The notes under the pieces were generated by a model. It saw nothing but the letters and a program-made list of their open reading frames with translations. It was not told the DNA's origin and did no database searches. The position numbers and the translations under genes were made by a program. A stretch of DNA of 64,000 bases from Panulirus ornatus (taxonomy: Eukaryota; Arthropoda; Malacostraca; Decapoda; Palinuridae), in the NCBI RefSeq assembly GCF_036320965.1, contig NC_092232.1, positions 56,703,564 through 56,767,563 on the forward strand. Direction: 5' to 3'. Below are positions 32,662 to 52,984 of this stretch, piece by piece. Every line of letters begins with the position of its first letter. Positions within the stretch are counted from its first letter, which is position 1.

Positions 32662-33330
32662 TTGCTTGGGATTGGTGGCAACGGAAGAGTTGAACTGGTC
32701 AATATCAATGACCAAGTGGTTGTCATGAAGACTCTCCTAAAATTGAAAAACATTCCCGAATTGCTGAGTGAAGTCAGGATCCAGCGTGAACTAGCAGGCG
32801 CTGGAGGAGCCCCTGATATATATGGCCTGAGTCTGGAGCCTGCCAGGGTCTTCATGTCCTACACTGGAGAGACTTACGACACCTACATCAACAGCTGCAC
32901 GCAGCGAGAACTCATCGAGTCTCTCATTATCGTGGCCTCCAGACTACAAGAAATCCACGATCACGGCTTCGTGCACACTGACCTCAAAACAAACAATATA
33001 ACAGTCGAAGTTTCTGAAGATATCGACATCCACATTATTGACTATGTGTTGGCCACAGAAATAGACAACATCCTCATCTTCTCGGGCAAGAGTGGGAGAC
33101 GACCTTGGTATGTACCCGAGTTGTATGAAGGAGTGCCATTGACCCCAGCCTGCGACGTCTACTCATTTGGAGAGATTATAGGCACCGTAACGAAGAAGGT
33201 GTCCGACGATGAGGTTATATGGGATCTTATCATGCTTCAAGCCGAAATCCAAGACGACAGTCCCACAGCCCGGCCTTCTCTCGACACCGTCATCACCAAA
33301 CTGCGATTCATTGTTGAATCTCACTACTGA
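32662..33330 (+). CDS. Protein-kinase-like exon (~222 aa)
   Basis: The frame can be read back to an ATG at 32578, but residues before 32662 are low-complexity His/Asn/Pro and the sequence CCTACAG just before TTG looks like a splice acceptor, so I start at 32662. Kinase landmarks in order: glycine loop LGIGGNGRVEL, VVVMKTL with the ATP-binding Lys, E-V-R-I-Q-R-E in helix C, the catalytic loop FVHTDLKTNNI (His-Thr-Asp in place of HRD; Asp and Asn kept), IIDYVLA in place of DFG (Asp kept), WYVPELY (APE-like), DVYSFGEII and the RPSL subdomain XI motif. At about 220 residues it is a minimal kinase domain. Activity is plausible but the HTD and DYV changes are unusual. It appears intronless downstream to the stop. 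Could be a small kinase gene, a retrocopy or a gene captured from a large DNA virus. Confidence 0.75.
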   Translation: MLGIGGNGRVELVNINDQVVVMKTLLKLKNIPELLSEVRIQRELAGAGGAPDIYGLSLEPARVFMSYTGETYDTYINSCTQRELIESLIIVASRLQEIHDHGFVHTDLKTNNITVEVSEDIDIHIIDYVLATEIDNILIFSGKSGRRPWYVPELYEGVPLTPACDVYSFGEIIGTVTKKVSDDEVIWDLIMLQAEIQDDSPTARPSLDTVITKLRFIVESHY

Positions 33331-33469
33331 AGGGAGTGTCCAGTTTACTCCTCCAACATTGTAAAATAATACTATTTCTTTTTGTACTAAGGGATAATGA
33401 TAATCTTATTGTACAATAGATTTTAAAAATATATACTGTTTTCGATCCTGCATGAGTGAGCTATCCTCC

Positions 33470-33767
33470 AGGTATCCAGGAAGCTGTACTAAGGTCTGGA
33501 AGACCAGCTGGTGGTTACTTCCAGCATTACTGCCTTCAGGGAAATTCAGTAGATTCGTGCACATATTCATGTTTAGCATTGATGGATTTTACTGCCAAGC
33601 ACCCTGACATCGAAGAGGAATACAACCTTAATTTATTTCATGATCATATGGGTACCCAATCTGATGAGAGAGCTGTGGACATCGTTCAAGAAATAATTGA
33701 ACAGGATCATATCGATGTTGATAATCTTGATGCAAGACCTATAACATCCATGGTCCAGGTACATTAA
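33470..33767 (+). CDS. Hypothetical exon, ~98 aa
   Basis: An open frame with a coding look but no in-frame ATG near its beginning. CTCCAGGTATCCAG at about 33466-33479 offers a splice acceptor before E-A-V-L-R-S-G-R. The peptide contains GGYFQHYCLQGNSVDSC, then an acidic region (DFTAKHPDIEEEYNL, VQEIIEQDHIDVDNLD) and ends S-M-V-Q-V-H. It begins about 140 bp after the kinase stop on the same strand, so it may be a separate gene or the next exon of a longer locus. Not recognised. Confidence 0.35.
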
Positions 33768-33865
33768 GACCCGTAACTTTCAGATTATCTCATTTTCATA
33801 TAATGAAAGTAATGTTCTTTAATATAAAGAGACATATTTTTGCTGAATACCTCCCCCCTAAACCT

Positions 33866-34150
33866 TACCAATTGAATTACTGGGCAGCGATCCCAATATG
33901 CTGCTGTCACTGGATAAGGTATTGGGTGGTTCTCATGTTCGAAGATTATACGCTTAATAGGGAAAAAGTCACGATTTGATAAGATAAGGTTAGAGATTGT
34001 TTTCAGGAGGAGGAAGAGCGTGTAGAGTAGTCTCCTTCTTCCTCTGTAGAAGCACTTAGCACTTTTGCTTCTTCCTCTGGCCACAGTGACTTTCTCGTCT
34101 CCATTTTTTTCTTTGAGGACTAAGTAAAACTTCTCCAAGACCAAGAGAAC
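33866..34150 (-). CDS. Minus-strand hypothetical exon (~95 aa)
   Basis: The minus frame (VLKEKNGDEKVTVARGRSKS, then RLLYTLFLLLKTISNLILS, then FEHENHPIPYPVTAAYWDRC) has no in-frame ATG near its start. It reads into AATTG|GTAAGG, a good 5' splice donor at about 33865. Beyond that the frame continues to 33785 but loses coding character. Composition suggests a real or former exon with a hydrophobic helix. Not recognised. Confidence 0.28.
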
Positions 34151-34199
34151 TGAGCCGCTTCAGCTGAGACAGTCAGCCACGGGGGAAGATTCAGTGAAA

Positions 34200-34345
34200 T
34201 GGTCAGAGATTTTAGCCCAGAGTATTCTGCTGATGATAACACAGCTCCTGGCAACAGCTGGAAGGAGCGGGATTCTTAAGTCAAGAGTATTCTGCTGGGA
34301 GCACAGCGCCTGGCAACAACTAAAGGGAATGAATATCTTCTGGTG
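34200..34345. repeat. Short imperfect tandem duplication (~75 bp unit)
   Basis: AGAGTATTCTGCTG, then CACAGCTCCTGGCAACA occurs at about 34218 and again, as AGAGTATTCTGCTGGGAGCA and CAGCGCCTGGCAACA, at about 34285. Confidence 0.6.
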
Positions 34346-34559
34346 AAACAGATTCAACAGAATTAATGATAATAAATGAACTGGTTATCTAGAAATTCCT
34401 CTTGTATCAGGCTACAGACTAACTGTCAAATTACAGAAAAGGTCTAATGCATTTTGTCCGTACAGGTGACGAGTGTCGCTTCAATGTCTTAAAATGTGCC
34501 ACATTTGCAGTCGTATTTAATCTCACTTTTTTCTTTCCTTTACAAAAATACTTTTAGAA

Positions 34560-37500
34560 AACGGAGCCACCACAACACGTAATGAACAGCCGAGATGAAC
34601 AACACGTCATCAACAGCCCAGATGATAAACAACACGTAATGAACAGCTGGGATGATGAACAACACGTAATGAACAGCTGAGGCGATGAACAACACGAAAT
34701 GAACAACTGAGATGATGACCAAAACGTAATTAGCAGCTGATATGATGAACAGCACGTGATGAACAGCTGAGATGATGAACAACACGTAATGAACATCTGA
34801 GATGATGACCAAAACGTAATGAGTAGCTGATATGATGAACAGCACGTGATGAACAGCTGAGATGATAAACAACACGTAATGAATAACATGATAGACTACA
34901 CGTAATGAACAGCTGAGATGATGAACAACAAGTAATAAGCAGCCGAGATGGTGAATAACACGTAATGAACAGCTGAAACGATAAACAACACGTAATGAAC
35001 AGCTGAGATGATGAACAACACGCAATGAGCAGCTGAGATGAAGAACAACACGTAATGAACAGCTGATATGATGAACAACATGTAATAAACCGCTGAGATG
35101 ATGAACAGCACGTAATAACAGCTGAGACATAAACAGCACGTAATGAGCAACTGAGATGATGAAAAACGCGTAATGAACAGCTGAGATGATGAACAACACG
35201 TAATGAACAGCTGAGATGATGAACAACACGTAATCAGCAGCCGAGATGATGAACAACACGTAATGAACAGTTGGGATGGTGAACAACACATAATGAACAG
35301 CTGAGATGATGAACCTCACGAAATGAACGGCTAAGATGATGAGCAACACGCAATGAACAGCTAGGATGATGAGCAACACGTAATGAGCAGCTAAGATGAT
35401 GAACAACATGTAATGAACAGCTAAGATGTTGAACAACACCTAATGAACGGCTGTGATGATGAACAACACCTAATGAACAGCTGAGATGATGAACAACACA
35501 TAATGAACAGTTGAGATGATGAACAACACGTAATGAACAGCTGAGATGATGAACAACATGTAATGAACAGCTGTAAGAATGAACACGCAATAAACAGCTA
35601 AGATGAACAACATATAATGGGCAGCTGAGATGATGACCAATGCGTAATGAGCAGCTGAGACGATGAACAACACGTAATGAACAGCTGAGATGATGAACAA
35701 CACGTAATGAACAGCTGAGTTGATGAAAAACGCGTAATGAACAGTTGGGATGGTGAACAACACATAATGAACAGCTGAGATGATGAACCTCACGTAATGA
35801 ACGGCTAAGATGATGAGCAACACGTACTGAACAGCTAAGATGATGAGCAACACGTAATGAGCAGCTGAGATGATGAACAACACGTAATGAACAAATGAGA
35901 TGATGAACAACACGTAATGAGCAACTGCGATGATGAAAAACGCGTAATGAACAGCTGAGATGATGAACAACACGTAATGAACAGCTGAGATGATGAACAA
36001 CACGTAATCAGCAGCCGAGATGATGAACAACACGTAATGAACAATTGGGATGGTGAACAACACATAATGAACAGCTGAGATGATGAACCTCACGTAATGA
36101 ACGGCTAAGATGATGAGCAACACGTAATGAACAGCTAAGATGATGAGCAACACGTAATGAGCAGCTGAGATGATGAACAACATGTAATGAACAGCTAAGA
36201 TGATGAACAACACCTAATGAACGGATGTGATGATGAACAACACCTAATGAACAGCTGAGATGATGAACAACACATAATGAACAGTTGAGATGATGAACAA
36301 CACGTAATGAACAGCTGAGATGATGAACAACATGTAATGAACAGCTGTAAGAATGAACATGGAATAAACAGCTAAGATGAACAACATATAATGAGCAGCT
36401 GAGATGATGACCAATGCGTAATGAGCAGCTGAGACGATGAACAACACGTAATGAACAGCTGAGATGATGAACAACACGTAATGAACAGCTGAGTTGATGA
36501 AAAACGCGTAATGAACAGCTAAGATGATGAGCAACACGTAATGAGCAGCTGAGATGATGAACAACATGTAATGAACAGCTAAGATGATGAACAACACCTA
36601 ATGAACGGCTGAGATGATGAACAACACCTAATGAACAGCTGAGATGATGAACAACACATAATGAACAGTTGCGATGATGAACAACACGTAATGAACAGCT
36701 GAGATGATGAACAACATGTAATGAACAGCTGTAAGAATGAACACGCAATAAACAGCTAAGATGAACAATATATAATGAGCAGCTGAGATGATGACCAATA
36801 CGTAATGAATAGCTGAGATGATGAACAACACGTAATGAACAGCTGAGATGATGAACAACACGTAATGAACAGCTGAGTTGATGAACAACGCGTAATCAAC
36901 AGCTGAGATGATGACTAATACCTAAAGAACAGCTGAGATGATGAACAACACGTAATGAACAGCTGAAATGATGAACAACACGTAATGGATAGCTGAGATG
37001 ATGAACAACGCGTAATGAACAGCGGAGATGATGAACAACACGTAATGAACAGCTGAGATGATGAAGAACATGTAATGAACAGCTGAAAAGATGAACAACA
37101 TGAACAGGTGAATTGATGAACAGCACGTAATGAACAGCTGCGATAATGAACAACACGTAATGAACGGCTGAAATGATGAACAACACGTAATGGATAGCTG
37201 AGATAACGAACAACACGTAATGAACAGCTGAGATGATGAACAACATGTAATGAGCAGCTGAGATGATGAATAACACGTAATGAACAGCTGAGATGATGAA
37301 CAACACGTAATGAACAGCTAAAATGATGAATAACACGTAAAGGATAACTGAGATGATGAACAACACGTAACTAACAGCTGAGGAGATGAACAACACGTAA
37401 TGAACAGCTGAGATGATGAACAACACGTAATGAACAGCCGAGACGATGAACAACCCGTGATGAACAGCTGAAATGATGAACAACATGTAAAGAACAGCTG

Positions 37501-38885
37501 AAAGGATGAACAACACGTAATGAACAGCTAAATTGATGAACAACACGTAATGAACTGCTGAGATGATGAACAACGAGTAATGAACAGCTGAGATGATGAA
37601 CAACACGTAATGAACAGCTGAGATGATGACCAAAACGTAATGAACAGATAAGATGATGAACAACACGTAATGAACAGCTGCGATGAGGAACAACATGCAA
37701 TGAACAGCTGAGAGGATGAACAACACGTAATGAACAGCTTAGATGATCAACAACACGTAATGAACAGCTGAAATGATGAACAACACGTAATGGATAGCCG
37801 AGATGATGAACAACGCGTAATGAACAGCGGAGATGATGAACAACACGTAATGAACAGCTGAGATGATGAACAACATGTAATGAACAGCTGAAAAGATGAA
37901 CAACACCAACAGGTGAATTGATGAACAGCACGTAATGAACAGCTGCGATAATGAACAACACGTAATGAACAGCTGAAATGATGAACAACACGTAATGGAT
38001 AGCTGAGATAACGAACAACACGTAATGAACAGCTGAGATGATGAACAACATGTAATGAGCAGCTGAGATGATGAATAACACGTAATGAACAGCTGAGATG
38101 ATGAACAACACGTAATGAACAGCTAAAATGATGAATAACACGTAAAGGATAACTGAGATGATGAACAACACGTAACTAACAGCTGAGGAGATGAACAACA
38201 CGTAATGAACAGCTGAGATGATGAACAACACGTAATGAACAGCCGAGACGATGAATAACCCGTGATGAACAGCTGAAATGATGAACAATATGTAAAGAAC
38301 AGCTGAAAGGATGAACAACACGTAATGAACAGCTAAATTGATGAACAACACGTAATGAACTGCTTAGATGATGAACAACGAGTAATGAACAGCTGAGATG
38401 ATGAACAACACGTAATGAACAGCTGAGATGATGAACAACACTTAATGAACAGCTGAGATGATGACAAAAACGTAATGAGCAGCTGAGATGATGAACAACA
38501 CGTAATGACAGCTGAGATGATGAACAACACGTTATGAGCAGCTGAGATGATGAACAACATGTAATGAGCAGCTGATATAATGAACAACACGTAATGAACA
38601 GCTGAGATGATGAACAACACGTAATGAACAGCTGAGATGATGAACAACATGTAAGGAACTGCTGAGATGATGAAGAACATGTAATGAACAGCGGAAGGGA
38701 TGAATAACACGTAATGAACAGCTAATATAATGAACAACACGTAATGAACAACTGACATGATAAACAACACGTAATGAACAGCTGAGATGATGAACAACAC
38801 GTAATGAACAGCTGAAATGATGAACAACACGTAAAGGATAGCTGAGATGATAAACAACACATAATGAACAGCTGAGGTGATGAAC
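34560..38885. repeat. 30-bp satellite array, ~140 units (4.3 kb)
   Basis: The consensus unit is AACAGCTGAGATGATGAACA plus ACACGTAATG. Because 30 is divisible by three and the unit has no TTA, CTA or TCA in any register, all three minus-strand frames stay open for hundreds of codons (decapeptides AVHYVLFIIS, SSQLFITCCS and RVVHHLSCSL), while every plus frame hits TAA or TGA in each unit. The long minus ORFs are therefore products of the unit, and there is no promoter or splice evidence for translation. Each unit carries CAGCTG. Higher-order structure is present (a segment around 36960-37620 recurs at +805 bp). Confidence 0.96.
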
Positions 38886-39480
38886 AACCTGCTTTGTATT
38901 ACACAAACGTTGTTACCTATGTTACTATCAGTATACTGTATGATTCATGTTATACCTGTTGTGTATTACACAAGCGATGTTACCTATGTTACTATCAGTA
39001 CACAGGATGACTTATGTTATACCTGCTTTGTGTTACACAAACGTTGTTATCTATGTTATTATCAGTATACTGTATGATTTATGTTATACCTGTTGTGTAT
39101 TACACAAACGTTGTTATTTATGTTACTATCAGTGTACTGTATGTCGTGTCATACCTTCTTTGTGTTACGCAAGCGTTGTTACCTATGTTATTATCAGTAT
39201 ACTGGATGACTTATGTTATACCTACTTTGTGTTACATAAACGTTGTTACCTATGTTACTATCAGTATACTGGATGACTTATGTTATACCTACTTTGTATT
39301 ACATAAACGTTATTACCTATGTTACTATCAGTATACTGTATGTCGTGTTATACCTGCTTTGTGTTACACAAACGTTGTTATCTATGTTACTATCAGTATA
39401 CTGTATGTCGTGTTATACCTGCTTTGTGTTACACAAACGTTGTTACCTATGTTACTATCAGTATCGCTTAGTATACTGTA
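38886..39480. repeat. 67-bp minisatellite, ~9 units
   Basis: ACACAAACGTTGTTACCTAT recurs about every 66-68 bp with TACTATCAGTATACTGTATG between. It directly abuts the 30-bp array, sharing only GATGAACAAC at the junction. ORFs across it are artefacts. Confidence 0.93.
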
Positions 39481-39734
39481 ATTAATGTATCCTAGACCCA
39501 CCTCTGAAGGGAGTTTACCCTTGGGGTGCCTGAGCCCGCTCGCCTTCCCCCGTCACTCTCCTATGTTGATGTATTTTACCCACTGTGCGCTCTATACTGG
39601 CCTCCACCTACACCTAGATATGTATGTACACTTCACCTATACAATCACTGAGATGCTTTTTCTTTGGATATCCAGACAATAATCTTTCTTTTAATAAAAG
39701 AAATAACATTTATTGTATTGTAACAAACTTACCT

Positions 39735-39985
39735 CAATCTTCAACATTATCAACGTTACGAGCAGGTTTCTCAACTAATTGGATTATGGAAATATCAAGC
39801 AAATCTACGTGGATCCGCACCCGAAGCTGGTGGAAAGAGACATTCGCCCCAACCTTGCACTTAAGTCTTTTACGACAGAATCTTGTTCATCACAAATTTC
39901 TGCAAACTGATCATAAAATCTGTCGCCTTTCTCTGGTGTTTGCCCTACTGTTATTTTCTTACGAAGTTCATCTTTAATCTATGCA
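39735..39985 (-). pseudogene. Minus-strand exon-like coding remnant
   Basis: After TTTCATTTTGCATAG, a strong acceptor at about 39983, the minus strand encodes I-K-D-E-L-R-K-K-I, then GQTPEKGDRFYDQFAEICDE and DSVVKDLSARLGR. Following one frameshift near 39830 it resumes DLLDISIIQLVEKPARNVDN, ends at TGA and meets GAG|GTAAGT. Coding composition and both splice-like borders suggest a former exon. No family recognised. Confidence 0.35.
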
Positions 39986-39999
39986 AAATGAAATCGACG

Positions 40000-40880
40000 T
40001 TCCCATCGGGTACATTTTATTCATCACAAGATTAAGATGATCTTTAACAAAGGCCAAATATTACCGCCTACATTATCTACCATGTTTTTATTAAAAATTA
40101 TACCCTGGAATTGCGTATTAGACAAAGAAGTCTATCTATTTTATATCAAACCAAGATTCAGAAATAACAATCACATAATATCTTCTACAGATGCTTTCTC
40201 AGACTCTGACATTTAGTTACGTAGCCTCCAAACATTAACAATATCTAAAATACTTTATGTCATGAACCAATGACAGTAAAACAATGCACAGTTCAATATT
40301 AGTATTAGGTTCAGCGACAAGTGTAACACTGCAAACTGTTGCCACTCGTTACCACCACACATAAGTATTAAGGTTTTCTACACAGTCTAATGGCAATAAA
40401 CAGACAACTTACCTACAGTGAGCTTATTTTAGGGAAAAGTCACTTTCCTTCAGGAGTTTCGTCACATTTGCTTGCAGCCAGTAACCTGAGCTCTCCTGGC
40501 TTAATGTTGAGGCTCTACATGTACTGTACTGTACGTCTGTACTTACCACCATGTATACTTAATTTTCTATGAAAATAACATATGTCCTGCTGTTGCTTTC
40601 ATATGGAGATGCAAGTGAAATGACATACACTACTGATCAAGCAAGTAAAAAAAAAGAAAAGATTGATTAAAAGGTAATTTATTTCTTTGATAACATATCA
40701 CTCATATAATAAACACGGTAAATCGATACTTTTTAAAAAAAATTATTGATATTTCTATAGTGAGAATTTTTACAAATCAAGTAATCTCTTTCACGGTTTA
40801 CTGAGGCCATAATGATTTGATATGATCAAAAGGTTGTGGACATAAAGTTACATAAGTCGCAGACACCCACCAGAGATGAT
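40000..40880. other. 0.9 kb without recognised features
   Basis: AT-rich. Short ORFs only. Confidence 0.45.
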
Positions 40881-41720
40881 CATATGTGAGCAAGAGGGGA
40901 ACACCTGTGTTACTATAAACCAGACCTGGGAGTGAGGCAGTATGCCTTCCACACACTAGACCAGGCACTGGGCTGCTGTATTCTACACTCATCATGGATA
41001 ATACAAGATACTGAATTTCCCATAAACCAGACTTAATGTTGAGATAGTTTGTCCTCAAACATCAAGACTGGCAACGTGTCTCTGTAAACCAGACCTGCAG
41101 AGAAGCTTGCCGATTGTGTCACTACACAACAGGCTTAGCACTGTGGTACTGTGTCACAAGGCACAGCACCTGGCACAAGGGTCCTGTAGCACCACACATA
41201 CACTAAATCTGTGGTAGTGTCTCACCACACACCACACCTGTCACGAGGGTCCTGTACCACCATACAACACCTACACTAACACTGGGGTACTGATGTCACC
41301 AGACACCTCACCGTAGTGAAGGAAGGTCTTGTAGGTCGGCAATGAGGATGAGTAGTGTAGGCGGGTGGCGAAGGAAGTCAGTGTTGGCACTACAGCGCTG
41401 TACCACCACACCTACACTGACAATGGGGTACTGTCTCACCACACACCACATCTGACACTAAAATATTTAATGTCACACTGACCAGTATTGCACTGGCACT
41501 GAATTACTCTGTTCCTCACATACCAGACCTGGCAGGTAGTACTATGTCCCACACACCGCAAGCTTGTACCGGGATGAGGATACTGTGATAAGAGTTCCGT
41601 ATCTCTGCTTGGGCAGGGCGTTCCTTCACACATCACATCTCACACATAGGTATTGTGTCCCTCACACACCAGACGTAGCACTGGGGAACTGTTCCTGCAC
41701 ACCACACCTGGAGCTGGGAT
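40880..41720. repeat. Degenerate minisatellite rich in CACACCA/CCTGGCAC words
   Basis: Words such as CACCACACACCACACCTG, GGTACTGTGTC and CCAGACCTGG recur every 40-60 bp with much divergence. Minus-strand ORFs here follow from this repetition. Confidence 0.65.
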
Positions 41721-41817
41721 CCTGTTTTCCCACATCCTGAAAAACAATGAACATAACTCTCAGCACTGGTAGGCTTCCTGTAGATCTTAAAGAATAACTA
41801 ATCAAAATACCTAATTA

Positions 41818-42130
41818 TCACCACATTAAGGAAAGGTGATTTGCCTTTGTGTTTCCATTTAGTCTTAAACTTGATGGTGGGATGAATCGTAATTCATTAA
41901 AGAACACATCACGATCTTGGTAAGATGGCCATAAGGACCACACATCGTTAACGTATCTTAACCATATTTTTGGACTGTTACTAACGGAAGTTTGGATCTC
42001 AGTCTCACAGTATTCCATGAATAAGTTACTGAGAATGGGAGTGAGGGAATTTATCACGGCTAAACCGAATTTCTTTCAATAAGAATTAGCCTCAGCATCT
42101 TGGAAAACGTTATTGTCAACAAAGTTTTAT
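41818..42130 (-). pseudogene. Penelope-like element reverse transcriptase fragment
   Basis: Minus strand: KKFGLAVINSLTPILSNLFM corresponds to the PLE block KFGLAMGxPLSPILANLFM, followed by EYCETEIQ, then IWLRYVNDVWSLWP. That last piece is the RT catalytic box, where YVDD has become YVND. The C-terminal piece LNGNTKANHLSLMW follows. Stops upstream (about 42080-42130) and the Asp to Asn change mean it is inactive. Only the palm region is preserved and no GIY-YIG endonuclease is seen nearby. Confidence 0.78.
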
Positions 42131-42555
42131 TAAGTCAATGAAAGTTTTTGAGGGTAGGGACATCTCAGCTACGTTAAAGGAAGAAGAATCTCGCCATATA
42201 ATGTAAATAATAGATTAGATTTTGCTAAGAGGGCTAGGATCATTTATTTGCCTGATCATGAACTTCTTAGATTTAATATCAATTTCTCTTTACCAAAGTC
42301 TATATTGATGAAACCATTGCTTACTTAACCCTAAACACTATTGTCAATAATGAGGAATGGTTTTACTTTCCTCGGGTCCAACAGACACAGAGGAGAAAAA
42401 GATCTCATTACGATATACTAAACAAATTACATGGACTTAAGCTTTAATTTACCTTATTGAAATATACGAGTAAAGAGAACAAATATAGGAGTAGTTATTG
42501 TGTATAATGCAAAAAGTAAAAGATACGAGAAATGAAAAGAGAGAGGTAGAGAGAA
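42131..42555. other. Probable decayed upstream part of the Penelope-like element
   Basis: No readable frame remains, but the stretch is contiguous with the RT fragment on its 5' side. Otherwise AT-rich and featureless. Confidence 0.3.
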
Positions 42556-42562
42556 TTTGTAC

Positions 42563-42602
42563 GTGTGTGTGTGTGTGTGTGCGTGTGTGTGTGTGTGTGT
42601 GT
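42563..42602. repeat. (TG)n microsatellite
   Basis: About 40 bp of TG. Confidence 0.95.
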
Positions 42603-47056
<4,454 letters not shown>

Positions 47057-47072
47057 TATACATATATATACA

Positions 47073-47077
47073 CACAC

Positions 47078-47110
<33 letters not shown>

Positions 47111-47119
47111 CACACACAC

Positions 47120-47152
<33 letters not shown>

Positions 47153-47167
47153 CACACACACACACAC
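47073..47167. repeat. (CA)n microsatellite at the LINE 5' border
   Basis: CA with scattered TA and GC interruptions. Confidence 0.95.
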
Positions 47168-47179
47168 CCACATATACAT

Positions 47180-50882
<3,703 letters not shown>

Positions 50883-50919
50883 ATATATATAAATATATAT
50901 ATATTTATATATATTATTC

Positions 50920-52984
50920 ATTTTGCTTTGTCGCTGTCTCCCGCGTTAGCGAGAGAGCGCAAGGAAACGGACGAAAGAATGGCCAAACCCACCCACATAC
51001 ACATATATAAATACACGTCCACACGCACAAATATACATACCTATACATCTCAACGTATACATATATATACACACACAGACATATACATATATACACATGT
51101 ACATAATTCATCCTGTCTGATTTTAATCATTCCTATCGCCACCCTGCCACACATCAAATAACAAGAGCGCGAGGTAGCGCTAGGAAAAGAAACAAAGGCC
51201 ATATTCGTTCACACTCAGTCTCTAGCTGTCATGTATAATGCACTGAAACCACAGCTCCCTTTCCACATCCAGGCCCACAGAACTTTCCATGGTTTACCCC
51301 AGACGCTTCACACGCCCTGGTTCAATCCACTGACAGCACGTCGACCCCGGTATACCACATCGTTCCAATTCACTCTATTCATTCCACGCCTTTCACCCTC
51401 CTGCATGTTCAGGCTCCGATCACTCAAAAGCTTTTTCACTACATCTCTCCACCTCCAATTTGGTCTCCCACTTCTCCTCGTTCCCTCCATCTCTGACACA
51501 TATATCCTCTTGGTCAATATTTCCTCACTCATTCTCTCCATGTGACCAAACCAATTTAAAACACCCTCTTCTTCTCTCTCAACTACACTCTTTTTATTAC
51601 CACGCATTTCTCTTACCCTATTATTACTTACTCGATCGAACCACCTCACACCACATATTGTCCTCAAACATCTCATTTCCAGCACATCCACCCTCCTCCG
51701 CACAACTCTATCTATGGTCCACGCCTCGCAACCATATAACATTGTTGGAACCATTATTCCTTCAGATATACCCATTTTTGCTTTCCGAGATAATGTTCTC
51801 GACTTCCACGGAGTCTTCAACGCTCCCAGAACTTTCGCCCTCTCCCCCACCCTATGATTCACTTCCGCTTCCATGTTTCCATCCGCTGCCAAATCCTCTC
51901 CAAGATATCTAAAACACTTCACTTCCTCCAGTTTTTCTCCATTCAAACTTACCTCTTAACTGACTTGTCCCTCAACCCTATTGTATCTAATAACCTTGCT
52001 CTTATTCACATTTACTCTCAGCTTTCTTCTTTCACACACTTTACCAAACTCAATTACCAGCTTCTGCAGTTTCTCATACGAATCAGCCACCAGCGTTGTA
52101 TCATCAGCGAACAACAACTGACTCACTTCCCAAGCTCTCTCATCCACAACAGACTGCATACTTGCCCCTCTTTCCAAAACTCTTGCATTCACCTCCCTAA
52201 CAACCCCAGCCATAAACATTAAACAACCATGTAGACATCACACACCCCTGCTGCAAACCAACATTCACTGAGAACCAATCACTTTCCTCTCTTCCTACGC
52301 GTACACATGCCTTACATCCTCGATAAAAACTTTTCACTGCTTCTAACAACTTGCCCACACACCATATATTCTTAATACCTTCCACAGAGCATCTTTGTCA
52401 ACTCTGTCATATGCTTTCTCCAGATCCATAAATGCTACATACAAATCCATTTGTTTTTCTAAGTATTTCTCACATACATTCTTCAAAGGAAACACCTGAT
52501 TAACACATACTCTACCTCTTCTGAAACCACACTGCTCTTCCCCAATCAGATGCTCTGTACATGCCTTCACCCTCTCAATCAATACCTTTCCATATAATTT
52601 CCCAAGAATACTCAACAAACTTATACCTCTGTAATTTGAGCACTCACTCTTATTCCCTTTGCCTTTGTACAATGGCACTATGCAAGCATTCCGCCAATCC
52701 TCAGGTACCTCACCATGAGTCATACATACATTAAATTACCTTACCAACCAGTCAACAAAACAGTCTCTCTCTTTTTTGATAAATTCCACTACAATACCAT
52801 CTACACCCGCTGCCTTGCTGGCTTTCATCTTCTGGAAAGTTTTTACTACCTCTTCTCTGTTTACCAAATCATTCTCCCTAACCCTCTCACTTTGCATACC
52901 ACTTCGACCAAAACACCCTATATCTGCCACTCTATCATCAAACACATTCAACAAACCTTCAAAATACCCACTCCATCTCCTTCT
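50920..52984 (-). pseudogene. RTE-like LINE copy 3, 3' half (split by a nested LINE)
   Basis: Starts at the 3' end (TTTGCTTTGTCGCTGTCTCC at about 50923) with a longer 3' UTR than copy 1 and runs through the C-terminal domain (YGCEAWTIDRVVRRR, WFGHMERMSEE) and the RT (LLFADDTTLVAD, NVGLQQGCVMSTWLF, AFMDLEKAYDRVD). Frameshifts near 51955, 52210 and 52380 break the frame. At 52984 the sequence stops in the codons before the RT and resumes at 58165, with the jockey-like LINE between. Confidence 0.9.

Noticed and set aside
34540..38906. Several 100-330-codon minus-strand ORFs (AVHYVLFIIS and other decapeptide repeats)
   Set aside because: They follow from a 30-bp unit free of stops in all minus frames; three overlapping frames cannot all be genes and there is no start, promoter or splice evidence.
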